From Poseidonibacter ostreae (lineage in GTDB: Bacteria; Campylobacterota; Campylobacteria; Campylobacterales; Arcobacteraceae), in the NCBI RefSeq assembly GCF_009208075.1, contig NZ_WFKJ01000012.1:1-63149 (forward strand): a stretch of 63,149 bases of DNA, given 5' to 3'. The notes below the pieces were generated by a model. The model had not been told where the DNA came from, ran no database searches, and saw only the letters and a list, made by a program, of their open reading frames with translations. The position numbers and the translations under genes were made by a program. Of this stretch, positions 36,480-46,248 are shown piece by piece. How positions within the stretch are numbered: position 1 is the first letter of the stretch; each line of letters begins with the position of its first letter.

Positions 36480-37424
36480 TTATAATAATCCTGCTTCTTT
36501 GAAGTATTTTTTAGCACCTTCATGTAGTGGAGCAGAAAGTCCATCTAATAAAGATTCTTTTGTAATATTATTATATGCAGGGTGAAGTTTTTTGAATTTA
36601 TCAAAGTTTTCTAAGATAGCTTTAACTGTAGTATATACAGCTTTTTCACTTACATCATCACTAGTAACTAAAACAGCTTTTACACCAAATGTAGGAACTG
36701 CATCAGGATTACCTTTATACATTCCAGCAGGAACATCAGCTTTAGCAAAATAAGGATACTTTTTAATTAATGCATCAATATTATCACCTTTTAAAGGAGT
36801 GATTTGTACATCAACAGAGTTTGAAGCATCTTTAATATTTGCAGTAGGGTGTCCTACCATATAGAAGTAACCATCAATTTTATTATCTCTTAATGCATCA
36901 GGCATTTCAGAAGCTTTTAAAGCACCTGCAAAAGATAAATCATCTTTTTTGATTCCACTTGCATCAAATAAAGTTAAAGCAGTTGCTTCATTACCACTTC
37001 CTGGATTTCCTAAGTTAATTCTTTTTCCCTTAACATCTGCAATACCATTGATATTTGCATCTTTTCTTGTAACTAATGTCAATAGTTCAGGATAAATAGC
37101 CATTACTGATTTTAACTTCTTGACAGTTTTGCCCTCAAATTTACCAGTTCCATTTGATGCTTGATATACAACATCAGATTGCGCAATACCAAAATCTAAT
37201 TCACCATTTTTAATAGTATTAATATTATAAACAGAGCCACCAGTTGATTCAACAGAACATCTTATCTTTGTTTCTTTCTTATACTTATTTACAAGCCTAC
37301 AAATTGCACCACCTGTTGGATAATAAGTTCCTGTAACACCACCTGTTCCAATAGTTACAAATTCAGCTGCAAATGCAGGAATAGTTAAAGCACCTAAAAG
37401 TGTTGCTGTAACAATTTTATTCAT
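36480..37424 (-). CDS. TAXI-family TRAP solute-binding protein
   Basis: A 314-residue periplasmic protein with a signal peptide (about 1-19, ending AFA-AEF). TAXI-family markers are FVTIGTGGVTGTYYPTGGAI near the N-terminus and RINLGNPGSGNEATAL. It delivers a substrate to the fused permease encoded downstream. Known TAXI ligands include glutamate and other small acids; the ligand here is not predictable. Confidence 0.93.
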   Translation of the reverse strand: MNKIVTATLLGALTIPAFAAEFVTIGTGGVTGTYYPTGGAICRLVNKYKKETKIRCSVESTGGSVYNINTIKNGELDFGIAQSDVVYQASNGTGKFEGKTVKKLKSVMAIYPELLTLVTRKDANINGIADVKGKRINLGNPGSGNEATALTLFDASGIKKDDLSFAGALKASEMPDALRDNKIDGYFYMVGHPTANIKDASNSVDVQITPLKGDNIDALIKKYPYFAKADVPAGMYKGNPDAVPTFGVKAVLVTSDDVSEKAVYTTVKAILENFDKFKKLHPAYNNITKESLLDGLSAPLHEGAKKYFKEAGLL

Positions 37425-37554
37425 TCTTTCTCCTTTTTTACTTATATAAAATAGATTATATCATATAAAGATATATAAAATAAAAGCTTATTAATTTCAT
37501 AAAAGTTATATGTTAATTACAATTAAGTTTGTAAATTTAGCAAATGTAAAATTT

Positions 37555-37568
37555 ACTTAAGCTTAAGT
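37555..37568. other. 14-bp perfect palindrome in the TAXI/hrcA gap
   Basis: ACTTAAGCTTAAGT is a perfect palindrome about 130 bp before the TAXI gene start on the minus strand. It could be an operator. The rest of the 345-bp gap (37425-37769) is AT-rich; apart from this and the hrcA promoter and CIRCE I see nothing in it. Confidence 0.35.
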
Positions 37569-37689
37569 AGTTAAATATTTATAATAATAAGAATTTGTAA
37601 TTTTCACTAATATTTAAGAAGTTCTTTAAGTTGAAAATACCCAATTTAAGGTACTTGTCTTAAATTTAAAAAATTTATTTTAAAACTAC

Positions 37690-37719
37690 TTGACAAATAT
37701 ACACTCAATAGGTTATAAT
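37690..37719 (+). promoter_or_regulatory. Consensus sigma70 promoter of hrcA-grpE-dnaK
   Basis: TTGACA (37690-37695) and TATAAT (37714-37719) are separated by 18 bp. The start of transcription would fall at about 37726, inside the CIRCE operator. Confidence 0.85.
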
Positions 37720-37722
37720 TCT

Positions 37723-37749
37723 TTAGCAGTTTAAGACAATGAGTGCTAA
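37723..37749 (+). promoter_or_regulatory. CIRCE operator (HrcA binding site)
   Basis: The consensus is TTAGCACTC-N9-GAGTGCTAA. Here the right arm GAGTGCTAA (37741-37749) is perfect and the spacer is exactly 9. The left arm is TTAGCAGTT (37723-37731), with two changes. Overlap with the transcription start indicates autorepression of the operon by HrcA. Confidence 0.88.
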
Positions 37750-37769
37750 TAAATTTAAATGGTTGTAAA

Positions 37770-38561
37770 ATGATTGATAAAAAAGAGTTTTTATTACAGT
37801 CTATTATTAAAGCATATATAGAACACTGTGAGCCTATTGGTTCTACACAGTTAAAGTCTATGTATGATATCACTTATTCTCCTGCAACAATTAGAGGATA
37901 TTTTAAAAAATTAGGCGATGAGGGTTATTTAGCTCAAGAGCATATAAGTAGTGGAAGAACTCCAACTACGGAAGCTTTAAAAGAGTATTGGAATACTAGA
38001 CTTAATTTTGATATTTCAGATATAAATTTAAAAGCATTACAATATTATGCATCTGAAGTAGAAGTATCAGTTTTTATTAAAAAAGAGAAATCAGATGTAT
38101 TAAAAGAGATTTTAAATGTAGAGAATAAATATATGATATTAGAGTTTTCTTCATTTGCAATTTCAGTTAAATTTTCAGATGCTTTATATAGATTTTTACA
38201 AGATATGAGAGGTTTAACTCTAAAAGATATCTTACGAATTTCAAAAGATGTTGGAGCTTATGATGTTTGCGATGCTATAAATCAAACATTACAGAATTCA
38301 GATTTTGAAATCTTTAATTATAAAGAGTTTTTGAATTTAGCTTTGAGTTATGATTTTGATGAGTTAACTATTAATAGATTTCTAAAAGGACAAATTTTAG
38401 ATGATTTAGAAGAAGGTTTATATTTTGAAAACCTTTTACCAATTGGTTATATAGGTATTTGTCATTATTGTAAAATTGATAACGAAGATGTGAAGATGCT
38501 TGTAATTGGGCAACTTCCAAAAAATTATGAATATTTTTATAAAAAAATTACAACTTTTTAG
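37770..38561 (+). CDS. hrcA: Heat-inducible transcription repressor HrcA
   Basis: A 263-residue repressor of the heat-shock operon. The N-terminal winged helix is typical (SIIKAYIEHCEPIGSTQL, SPATIRGYFKKLGDEGYLAQ, HISSGRTPT). A GTG 27 nt earlier is in frame but lies inside CIRCE, so the ATG at 37770 is the start. The protein is shorter than the Bacillus one, as usual in this phylum. Confidence 0.93.
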   Translation: MIDKKEFLLQSIIKAYIEHCEPIGSTQLKSMYDITYSPATIRGYFKKLGDEGYLAQEHISSGRTPTTEALKEYWNTRLNFDISDINLKALQYYASEVEVSVFIKKEKSDVLKEILNVENKYMILEFSSFAISVKFSDALYRFLQDMRGLTLKDILRISKDVGAYDVCDAINQTLQNSDFEIFNYKEFLNLALSYDFDELTINRFLKGQILDDLEEGLYFENLLPIGYIGICHYCKIDNEDVKMLVIGQLPKNYEYFYKKITTF

Positions 38562-38570
38562 GAGAAGAAC

Positions 38571-39140
38571 TTGAGTGAAGAAAAAAAAGAAGAATTACAA
38601 ACAGAAGAAGTTTTAGAAAATGAAACAGAAGTATTAGTTGAAGAAGAAGCACCAGTTGTTGAAGAAACAATTGAAAGTGTAAAAGCTGATTTAGAAGTTA
38701 AATTAAAAGAAGCAGAAGATAAATATTTAAGAGTACATGCAGATTTTGAAAATATTAAAAAAAGATTAGAAAAAGAGAAATATAATGCTATTGATTATGC
38801 AAGTGAAAAATTTGCAAAAGATTTATTAGCACCAATTGATTCTTTAGAAATGGCACTAGCAGCAGAAGAAGCTGCAAAAGATATGCCAAGTGATGAACTA
38901 TTAGCAAAATTAAAAGAAGGTGTTGAATTAACAATCAAAAACTTCTACACAGCTTTTGAAAAACATGATATTTCAGTAGTTGAAACTGATGGAGAGTTTG
39001 ATCCAAACTTCCACGATGCAGTAATGCAAATAGATAGCCCAGATCATGAAGATGGACACATTGTTCAAAGACTTCAAAAAGGTTATAAATTTAAAGAAAG
39101 ATTACTAAGACCAGCAATGGTAAGTATTTGTAAGAAATAG
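38571..39140 (+). CDS. grpE: Nucleotide exchange factor GrpE
   Basis: A 189-residue co-chaperone that exchanges ADP on DnaK. An acidic N-terminus and a long helix (about 25-90, RVHADFENIKKRLEKEK) precede the beta-domain with GEFDPNFHDAVMQ and GYKFKERLLRPAMV. The start codon is TTG with GGAGAAG upstream, 9 nt after hrcA. Confidence 0.96.
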   Translation: MSEEKKEELQTEEVLENETEVLVEEEAPVVEETIESVKADLEVKLKEAEDKYLRVHADFENIKKRLEKEKYNAIDYASEKFAKDLLAPIDSLEMALAAEEAAKDMPSDELLAKLKEGVELTIKNFYTAFEKHDISVVETDGEFDPNFHDAVMQIDSPDHEDGHIVQRLQKGYKFKERLLRPAMVSICKK

Positions 39141-39215
39141 ATTTTTGTTGACCGAAATGTCAAAAAACTAGAATACATTAATTAAATAAAAAATAAAACT
39201 TGATAAGGAAGAAAA

Positions 39216-41105
39216 ATGAGTAAAGTAATTGGAATTGATTTAGGTACAACTAACTCTTGTATGGCAGTTTACGAAGGTGGAGAAGCTAAAATTATCCCTA
39301 ATAAAGAGGGGAAAAATACAACTCCTTCAATTGTTGCATTCACTGATAAAGGTGAAGTTTTAGTAGGTGATCCTGCAAAAAGACAAGCTATTACAAATCC
39401 TGAAAAAACAATCTATTCTGTAAAAAGAATTATGGGATTAATGATGGACGAAGAGAATGCTAAAGAAGCACAATCTAAAGTTGGTTATAAAATTGTTGAT
39501 AGAAATGGTGCAGCTGCAGTTGAAATTGGAGATAAAATTTATACTCCTCAAGAAGTATCTGCAAAAATTTTAGGTAAATTAAAAGCTGATGCAGAAGAAT
39601 ATTTAGGTGCACCTGTTACTGATGCAGTTATTACAGTACCAGCTTATTTCAATGATGCACAAAGAAAAGCAACTCAAGAAGCTGGAACAATTGCTGGTTT
39701 AAATGTATTAAGAATTATTAATGAGCCAACAGCTGCTTCATTAGCATATGGTTTAGATAAAAAAGGAGAAGAAAAAGTATTAGTATATGATTTAGGTGGT
39801 GGTACTTTTGATGTTACTGCACTTGAAATTGGTGATGGTACTTTTGAAGTTTTATCAACAGATGGTAATGCATTCTTAGGTGGAGATGATTTTGATAACG
39901 CAATTATTGATTGGTTAGCAACAGAATTCCAAGCTGAAAATGGTTTTGATGTTAAAAATGACAAAATGGCACTTCAAAGATTAAAAGATGCAGCTGAAAA
40001 TGCTAAGAAAGAATTATCTTCAGCAGAATCAACAGAAATCAATTTACCATTTATTTCTATGGGTTCAGCTGGTCCTGTTCACTTAGTTAAATCATTAACA
40101 AGAGCAAAATTTGAATCAATGACTGAAGATTTAATTACTGAAACTTTAGACCATATCAAAGTTGCTTTAAAAGATGCTGGTTTAGAAAAAGATGAAATTG
40201 ATGAGATTATTATGGTTGGTGGATCTACTAGATTACCAAAAGCAAATGAAATTGTAAAAGAATTCTTCGGTAAAGATTTAAATAAAGGTGTAAACCCTGA
40301 TGAAGTTGTTGCTGCTGGTGCTGCTGTTCAAGCTGGTGTATTAAAAGGTGATGTTAAAGATGTATTATTACTAGACGTTACTCCTTTATCATTAGGTATT
40401 GAAACTTTAGGTGGAGTTTTAACTAAGTTAATCGAAAAGGGAACTACTATTCCTGTTAAAAAATCTCAAGTATTCTCAACAGCTGAAGATAATCAACCAG
40501 CAGTTTCTATTCACGTAGGTCAAGGTGAGAGAGAATTTGCTAAAGATAATAAATCTTTAGGTATGTTTGAATTATCTGATATCCCTGCAGCTCCAAGAGG
40601 TGTGCCTCAAATTGAAGTAACATTTGATATTGATGCAAATGGTGTTTTAAATGTATCTGCTAAAGATAAAGGAACTGGAAAAGAGAATAAGATTACTATT
40701 TCTGGTTCATCTGGACTTTCAGATGAAGAAATCGAAAAAATGGTAAATGAAGCAGAAGCAAACAAAGAAGTTGATGCTAAGAAAAAAGAAGTAATTGAAG
40801 TAAGAAATCAAGCTGATTCATTATTACATTCTACTAAGAAAACATTAGAAGAAAATCCTGATGCAGTTTCTGAAGAAGAATCAAAAGCTATCATTGATTC
40901 AGCTGCTGAATTAGAAGAGTTATTAAAAGATGAAAATGCTACTAAAGAGCAAATTGAAGAAAAAGTAAAAGCTTTAACTGAAAAATCTCATAAATTAGCA
41001 GAAGCTATGTATAAAAAAGAGGGTGGTGACCAAGCAGGTGCTGAACAACCAAATAAAAAAGCAAAAAAAGACGATGACGATGTTATCGATGCTGAAGTAG
41101 AGTAA
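39216..41105 (+). CDS. dnaK: Chaperone DnaK (Hsp70)
   Basis: A 629-residue Hsp70. The ATPase domain has [13 protein letters not shown] and [19 protein letters not shown]; the substrate domain has [17 protein letters not shown]; and a helical lid and acidic tail ([11 protein letters not shown]) close the protein. It is the third gene of the CIRCE-controlled operon, 75 nt after grpE. No damage is seen. Confidence 0.98.
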   Translation: MSKVIGIDLGTTNSCMAVYEGGEAKIIPNKEGKNTTPSIVAFTDKGEVLVGDPAKRQAITNPEKTIYSVKRIMGLMMDEENAKEAQSKVGYKIVDRNGAAAVEIGDKIYTPQEVSAKILGKLKADAEEYLGAPVTDAVITVPAYFNDAQRKATQEAGTIAGLNVLRIINEPTAASLAYGLDKKGEEKVLVYDLGGGTFDVTALEIGDGTFEVLSTDGNAFLGGDDFDNAIIDWLATEFQAENGFDVKNDKMALQRLKDAAENAKKELSSAESTEINLPFISMGSAGPVHLVKSLTRAKFESMTEDLITETLDHIKVALKDAGLEKDEIDEIIMVGGSTRLPKANEIVKEFFGKDLNKGVNPDEVVAAGAAVQAGVLKGDVKDVLLLDVTPLSLGIETLGGVLTKLIEKGTTIPVKKSQVFSTAEDNQPAVSIHVGQGEREFAKDNKSLGMFELSDIPAAPRGVPQIEVTFDIDANGVLNVSAKDKGTGKENKITISGSSGLSDEEIEKMVNEAEANKEVDAKKKEVIEVRNQADSLLHSTKKTLEENPDAVSEEESKAIIDSAAELEELLKDENATKEQIEEKVKALTEKSHKLAEAMYKKEGGDQAGAEQPNKKAKKDDDDVIDAEVE

Positions 41106-41116
41106 AACTCTGCTTC

Positions 41117-41416
41117 ATGCAAACAATAATATTTTTACTACTAACTTTTTTAATAGTAATATTCTCAGTATTACAATATTTTAAAAGTAAAAAAACAAGA
41201 GAAGCTAAATTAAATAGTGGGGAATGTCCTAGCTGTGGAGAAAAAGCAAAAACTTTTTTTGATGAAACTACACAAACAAAATTTAAACAAGAAGTAATAA
41301 AAGCAAAAGTTCTAAAAAATCATGGTTGTTCAGGGGTTAATGAAATAGAATTTAGATGTAGTGCTTGTGGATTAAAAGAAGTTCATCAAATGTCTAGTGC
41401 AGGATGTAATCTGTAA
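41117..41416 (+). CDS. Small membrane-anchored zinc-ribbon-like protein
   Basis: A 99-residue protein of unknown function. One N-terminal membrane helix (about 3-22) is followed by a cytosolic-looking domain with CPSC (near 38-41) and CSAC (near 81-84), spaced like a zinc ribbon; two more cysteines are present. It starts 11 nt after dnaK, without a strong ribosome site of its own. A role near the membrane with DnaK is conceivable but unproven. Confidence 0.7.
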   Translation: MQTIIFLLLTFLIVIFSVLQYFKSKKTREAKLNSGECPSCGEKAKTFFDETTQTKFKQEVIKAKVLKNHGCSGVNEIEFRCSACGLKEVHQMSSAGCNL

Positions 41417-41452
41417 GTTGCTATAATTTCCAAAAAACTTGGGATTAGTATC

Positions 41453-42559
41453 TTGAAAAATTATTTAACCTTACTACTTATAACACTTTTATTTATTGGA
41501 TGTTCTACAAAACAAGAAGAAATTCCTAAAAAAACTATCACAAAACAAAGTATTGAAAAAGAAAAAACTGCCTTTGATTATTTAAATGGATTTTATGATG
41601 ATGATTTAAATCTTGCTTTAGAGGTTTTTAAAAAAGCTTGTGAAAAATCTAGTAAAAAAGAATTATTTAAAGATGTTTGCAATAATTCTTATAACTCAAC
41701 AAATGGAAAATCATTTTTTACAAATAATTTCACACCTAAAGTATTAGTTTCAAATACCGGAGACAAGGGCTTAATCACTGGTTATTATGAACCTTTATTA
41801 AAAGGTAGTCGTATTAAAACAGATATTTATAAATATCCTGTTTATAAAACTCCAAAAGATTTGATAACAATTAAAAATAAAAAGAAATATCCTCACTTTA
41901 AACAGTTTAGATATAAAGCAAAAATAAAAAATGGAAGATATGTACCTTATGATACACGAGCTGAAATAGAAGAAGATAATGATTTTGATATTATTTGTTA
42001 TGTAGATGATTTTATTGATTTATTTTTTCTTCAAGTTCAAGGTTCAGGTCGAGTATTACTAGATAGTAATGAATTAATAAATATTGGTTATGCTAATCAA
42101 AATGGTAGAAAATATAGCTCAATTGGTAAAAAGTTAATAGATGATGGTCATTTAGAAAAAGAAGAAGTATCTTTACAAACTATAAGAGCTTTTTTAAAAC
42201 AAAATGAAGACAAAATAGATGAAGTTTTAAACTATAATCAAAGCTATGTTTTCTTTGTAGAAAAAGAACAAACAGCAACAGGAAGTTTAAATGTTCCTTT
42301 AGTTGCAAAAAGAAACATCGCAGTTGATAGAAAATATATTCCTTTAGGAATGCCAGTTTTTTTAGAAACAACAAATCCTAAAACTCAAGAGCCTATAAAT
42401 AAATTAGTAATTGCAGCAGATACAGGTGGTGCAATAAAAGGTGAAATTAGAGCAGATTATTTTTTTGGATATGGTAAAGATGCTAGAGAGTTAGCTGGTT
42501 TAATGAAAGAAGAGGGAAGACTTTTTATGTTAATCCCAAATGATGTAGTAATAGATTAA
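41453..42559 (+). CDS. mltA: Membrane-bound lytic murein transglycosylase A
   Basis: A 368-residue lipoprotein. The signal peptide ends in the lipobox LLFIGC. MltA domain text includes LITGYYEPLLKGSR and FFLQVQGSGRV, and the 3D domain has AADTGGAIKGEIRADYFFG with its key aspartates. It cleaves peptidoglycan to 1,6-anhydro ends. The start codon is TTG. A TATAAT at 41422-41427 may belong to its promoter. Confidence 0.93.
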   Translation: MKNYLTLLLITLLFIGCSTKQEEIPKKTITKQSIEKEKTAFDYLNGFYDDDLNLALEVFKKACEKSSKKELFKDVCNNSYNSTNGKSFFTNNFTPKVLVSNTGDKGLITGYYEPLLKGSRIKTDIYKYPVYKTPKDLITIKNKKKYPHFKQFRYKAKIKNGRYVPYDTRAEIEEDNDFDIICYVDDFIDLFFLQVQGSGRVLLDSNELINIGYANQNGRKYSSIGKKLIDDGHLEKEEVSLQTIRAFLKQNEDKIDEVLNYNQSYVFFVEKEQTATGSLNVPLVAKRNIAVDRKYIPLGMPVFLETTNPKTQEPINKLVIAADTGGAIKGEIRADYFFGYGKDARELAGLMKEEGRLFMLIPNDVVID

Positions 42560-42565
42560 AATCTA

Positions 42566-42805
42566 TTAGCTACAACAACCATTTCCACAACAATTATCTC
42601 TTGCATCTGAATAAAAACTAATTACAAAATTGTTATACATTTCTTGTAAATCAAATTCGTGTTTCTTACAGAAATCATTATTCATAGTATTTTTCATTTC
42701 TATTGCTTTTAATAGTGCTTCATCTTTTGATTGAAATTTTAAATTGTTTTCTAAACTGCTTTTTTTAAAACAAGCACATTGGTTTGAAACAATAATTTTA
42801 TACAT
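42566..42805 (-). CDS. Small cysteine-rich protein of unknown function
   Basis: A 79-residue protein with a Cys pair near the N-terminus (CAC, about residues 10-12) and a C-terminal cluster (CCGNGCCS). The middle is helical with KSSLENNLKFQSKDEALLKAI. It could bind a metal or an Fe-S cluster. It is convergent with mltA (6 nt apart) and has AAGGACA before the ATG. No family is recognised with certainty. Confidence 0.65.
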   Translation of the reverse strand: MYKIIVSNQCACFKKSSLENNLKFQSKDEALLKAIEMKNTMNNDFCKKHEFDLQEMYNNFVISFYSDARDNCCGNGCCS

Positions 42806-42933
42806 TTATTTGTCCTTGATATCTTATATAAATTTAAATTTTAGGGTAGCCAAAAATCACTTATTTTTTATTAAAGCCATATAAGAAGTAAATCTAGATA
42901 AAATATAATAATTAATAATATAAAAGGAAAAAA

Positions 42934-43740
42934 ATGCACATTACAAATTTAATTTCTCAAAACTTTGGAAAGTTCGCTAAAAAAGAGTTCCCATCATTTA
43001 TTCAAAAAATCATTAACAATGGATATGTTAAGTTTTTAGGTTTAAATATGAGTGAATTTAAAAATCCGAAGTTTTATAAATCTTTAAATGCTTTATTTAC
43101 AAGAAAACTAGAGATTTCAAGAGAAATAAATGAAGAAAATAATGTAATTGTATCTCCAACAGATAGTTTTATTACAGAGTGTGGAAAAATCGAAGATGAT
43201 ATTGCCTTACAAATAAAAGGTATGGAGTATAGTGTTGAAGATTTATTAACTTATTATTGTAATGATAAGTTAGAAAAAATGAAAAATGGTTCTTTTATGA
43301 ACTTTTATCTTTCACCAAAAGATTATCATAGATATCATGCTCCTAGTGATTTTAAACTTAAAAAGCTTGTTCATGTTCCAGGAAAATTATACCCAGTAAA
43401 TTTAAAATATTTAAATAAAGAACTTGATTTATTTGTACAAAATGAAAGAGTTATTATTGAATGTGAAAAGAATGGAAAGCTATTTTATATGGTATTTGTT
43501 GGAGCTTTAAATGTAGGTCAAATGGTATTTGAATTTGAACCAAGAGTTGAAACTAATCTTGATACATCAGAATTAAAAGTATATGAATATGAAAGTTTAG
43601 AAATCTCTAAAGGAGATTGTCTAGGTTACTTTAAAATGGGTTCAACAGTTGTTATGTTATGGGAAGAAGGAAGTATTGAACTTGAGAATTTATTAAATAA
43701 AGATGTAAGATTTGGACAAATGATTGCTAAAGAAATATAG
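42934..43740 (+). CDS. psd: Phosphatidylserine decarboxylase
   Basis: A 268-residue membrane-associated enzyme that makes phosphatidylethanolamine. The self-cleavage site that yields the pyruvoyl group is GST in KMGSTVVMLWE near the C-terminus. The conserved YLSPKDYHRYHAPSDF holds the active-site His. Its AAGGAAA ribosome site is good. The length fits the short prokaryotic class. Confidence 0.94.
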   Translation: MHITNLISQNFGKFAKKEFPSFIQKIINNGYVKFLGLNMSEFKNPKFYKSLNALFTRKLEISREINEENNVIVSPTDSFITECGKIEDDIALQIKGMEYSVEDLLTYYCNDKLEKMKNGSFMNFYLSPKDYHRYHAPSDFKLKKLVHVPGKLYPVNLKYLNKELDLFVQNERVIIECEKNGKLFYMVFVGALNVGQMVFEFEPRVETNLDTSELKVYEYESLEISKGDCLGYFKMGSTVVMLWEEGSIELENLLNKDVRFGQMIAKEI

Positions 43741-43804
43741 TATTTTAATAAATAACAAAAAATAATTTTGTTATAATTTAAATTAATTTGAAATTGGAAA
43801 AATA

Positions 43805-45853
43805 ATGAATAATAAAATCTTTCTAAAAATTGGGTGGATGCTGATTATTGCTCTACTTGGCTATCTTTTCTTTGTTGTATTTTTTCTATCACCAAAAGTA
43901 AATAATTACTTAAGTGATACAGAAATAAAAAATGAAAGATTACAGTTTAATAAAGTAGTCTCAATTATAAATAGTAAATCAAGAAATTCTGAAAATAAAG
44001 ATTTATTAATTAAAGATGTAGAGTTACTATTAAGTAGTGTTACCTTAGCAAAAACAGGACAGATATATATTTTTGATAGTTCTGGTAAAGTTATAATTGA
44101 TGCAAGTAGTGAATTTGAAACCAAAAATATTTCTAAATTAATTCTTCCAAACACGCAAAATAAACTTTTTTTAGAAGAAATAAAAAAATCATATAATAGC
44201 CGAAGTTCTTTTGAGTATTTATGGAATAAACCTTATGATGCTTATAATTATGTTTATCCAAAAATTTCATGGGTTGAATATAATAAAAACTTAGATTGGT
44301 ATATAGTTTCTTCAATTTATAGAGAAGATTTTTCTACTTATGTTGAGGGAATTAATGCTTTAATTTTAAATATTTCAATCTTACTATTTGTTGTACTTGC
44401 AATAATTGGTATTTTTATTACTGTAAAAGTTATTGCTCCAATTAATAAGATGTTATCAGAAGTTCAAAAGGTTCATGTTGAAACGAATGAGTTTGAAGCA
44501 ACACCAAAATCAAAAGATGAAATTGGTTTTTTAGCCAATCAGTTTAATACCCTTCTTGACCAAGTTGAAACTAATAGAAAAACATTAGATGACCATGTTC
44601 AACAGAAAACAAAAGAAATTACTAACAAACTTTACTATGATGAATTAACTAATTTAAAAAATAGATATGCTCTTCAAGAAGATATTAAAGATTCAGATTT
44701 TGTATCGATTGCTTTAGTTGATATTGATTCTTTTGATGATATTAATGAGTTATATGGTTTCTCAACAGGGAATTTAGTTTTAATTGAAACAGCAAATATT
44801 TTAAATGAGTTTAGCAGTAGATATAATGTAACAGTGCATAGAATTCATGGTAATGTTTTTAGTGTTACTGATAAAAGAATGATGGGCTTTTCTAAATATG
44901 ACCAGTTTATTAGTGAGTTATCAACATTGTTTAAAAATAGACCTGTAATTGTAAAAGAGCTTGATATAGAAATTTTTATAGATATTACACTAGGTATTTC
45001 AATAGCACAAGAAGAACCACTTAAGACAGCTGGAATTGCACTTAAAAAGGCAAAAAAAACAAATCAAAGATATTTTGTTTATAATAATGAACTTGACACG
45101 AAAGAAGTTATTAAAAAGTCAATCTTCTGGAGAGAAAAAATAAAATGTGCATTAAAAGATAATACTGTAACTCCATTTTATCAGCCTATATTTAATAGAA
45201 ATAAAGAGATTGTTAAATATGAAACTCTAATGAGGATAAAAGATTTAGATGATGAAGGAAAAGAAGTCTTTTTACTTCCATATTTATTTTTAGATGTTGC
45301 TGTTAAAACAAAACAGTATTTACAATTATCTAATCAAGTAATTTCAAAAGCATTATCTGATTTAAGTAGAACTGATAAGCAAATATCATTTAACTTAAGT
45401 TTTAAAGATATACTAGATGTAGATTTTGTTGAATCATTAGATAAAAATTTAGATAAAATTGATAGTGTAAATAAAGAAAGAATTGTTTTTGAAATATTAG
45501 AAAGTGATCATATCTCTGATTATACTATTTTAGAAGATTTTATTTTAAAATATAGAAATCAAGGTATAAAAATTGCAATTGATGATTTTGGAACAGGATA
45601 TTCAAATTTTGCACATATTTTAAAAATTAGACCTGATTATATAAAAATTGATGGCTCTTTAATTAAAAATATTGATACGGATAAAAACTCATTTGAAATG
45701 GTAAAATCTATTATAGAGTTCTCAAGAGCATTAAATATAAAAGTTATTGCAGAGTTTATACATTCACAGGAAGTGTTTGATTTAGTTAGCGATTTAGGAG
45801 TTGATGAGTTCCAAGGTTTCCATTTAGGGAAACCTGATCCTCATATAGAATAA
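43805..45853 (+). CDS. Membrane GGDEF-EAL protein with degenerate GGDEF
   Basis: A 682-residue protein: a membrane helix (about 10-30), a Cache-type extracytoplasmic sensor (30-190), a second helix (190-212), HAMP (to about 265), GGDEF and EAL domains. The GGDEF signature is replaced by HGNVF, so cyclase activity is unlikely. The EAL side keeps likely catalytic residues (YETLMR, NLSF, FEILES, IAIDDFGTGYS, KIDG, AEF), so it may be a c-di-GMP phosphodiesterase. It stands alone behind a TATAAT at 43772. Confidence 0.9.
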   Translation: MNNKIFLKIGWMLIIALLGYLFFVVFFLSPKVNNYLSDTEIKNERLQFNKVVSIINSKSRNSENKDLLIKDVELLLSSVTLAKTGQIYIFDSSGKVIIDASSEFETKNISKLILPNTQNKLFLEEIKKSYNSRSSFEYLWNKPYDAYNYVYPKISWVEYNKNLDWYIVSSIYREDFSTYVEGINALILNISILLFVVLAIIGIFITVKVIAPINKMLSEVQKVHVETNEFEATPKSKDEIGFLANQFNTLLDQVETNRKTLDDHVQQKTKEITNKLYYDELTNLKNRYALQEDIKDSDFVSIALVDIDSFDDINELYGFSTGNLVLIETANILNEFSSRYNVTVHRIHGNVFSVTDKRMMGFSKYDQFISELSTLFKNRPVIVKELDIEIFIDITLGISIAQEEPLKTAGIALKKAKKTNQRYFVYNNELDTKEVIKKSIFWREKIKCALKDNTVTPFYQPIFNRNKEIVKYETLMRIKDLDDEGKEVFLLPYLFLDVAVKTKQYLQLSNQVISKALSDLSRTDKQISFNLSFKDILDVDFVESLDKNLDKIDSVNKERIVFEILESDHISDYTILEDFILKYRNQGIKIAIDDFGTGYSNFAHILKIRPDYIKIDGSLIKNIDTDKNSFEMVKSIIEFSRALNIKVIAEFIHSQEVFDLVSDLGVDEFQGFHLGKPDPHIE

Positions 45854-45921
45854 TTTTAATTAAACAAAAGGTTATTTTTGTAAAATTAAAGAATAAAAAA
45901 ATTAAATAATAAGGGTATAAA

Positions 45922-46152
45922 ATGTCTACAATTACAGAGCTTGGTTCATTACCATTAGCAGGTACAAAAAAAGGTGTTATTTCAGTTTCAAATGTTACAG
46001 AACCTTATGGAAAAGATACATCAGATATAGTAAGTATAGGTGTTTCTTTAAATGGTACAGATATTCAATGGAAATCACATATTCCGTATGAAAATTTAGA
46101 TGAAGTTATTGCAATTTTACAAAAAGCTAGTGAAGACAAAAAAAACGCATAA
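45922..46152 (+). CDS. Conserved-looking small protein of unknown function
   Basis: A 76-residue soluble protein with no Cys and no membrane segment. It has a beta-rich middle (VISVSNVTEP, VSIGVSLNGTDIQWKSHIPY) and a C-terminal helix. The ribosome site (AAGGG) and the following hairpin terminator suggest a real single-gene unit. I do not recognise the family. Confidence 0.65.
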   Translation: MSTITELGSLPLAGTKKGVISVSNVTEPYGKDTSDIVSIGVSLNGTDIQWKSHIPYENLDEVIAILQKASEDKKNA

Positions 46153-46166
46153 TTAAAATACTTTAA

Positions 46167-46198
46167 GTAAGAAGATTTATCTTCTTACGTTTACTTTT
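46167..46198 (+). terminator. Hairpin terminator after the 76-residue gene
   Basis: A perfect 9-bp stem (46167-46175 with 46180-46188) with a 4-nt loop, followed by a T-rich tract (GTTTACTTTTT). Confidence 0.6.
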
Positions 46199-46248
46199 TA
46201 GAAACTTTTTTTAGTTATAATTTTTTATAAAATTTAAAAGGTGATAAC

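Noticed and set aside
37743-37769. GTG at 37743 as the hrcA start
   Set aside because: It lies inside the CIRCE operator and would add nine non-conserved residues before the typical N-terminus.
39141-39215. A second heat-shock promoter or CIRCE before dnaK
   Set aside because: A TTGACC is present, but no -10 lies at a normal distance and no GAGTGCTAA arm is found.
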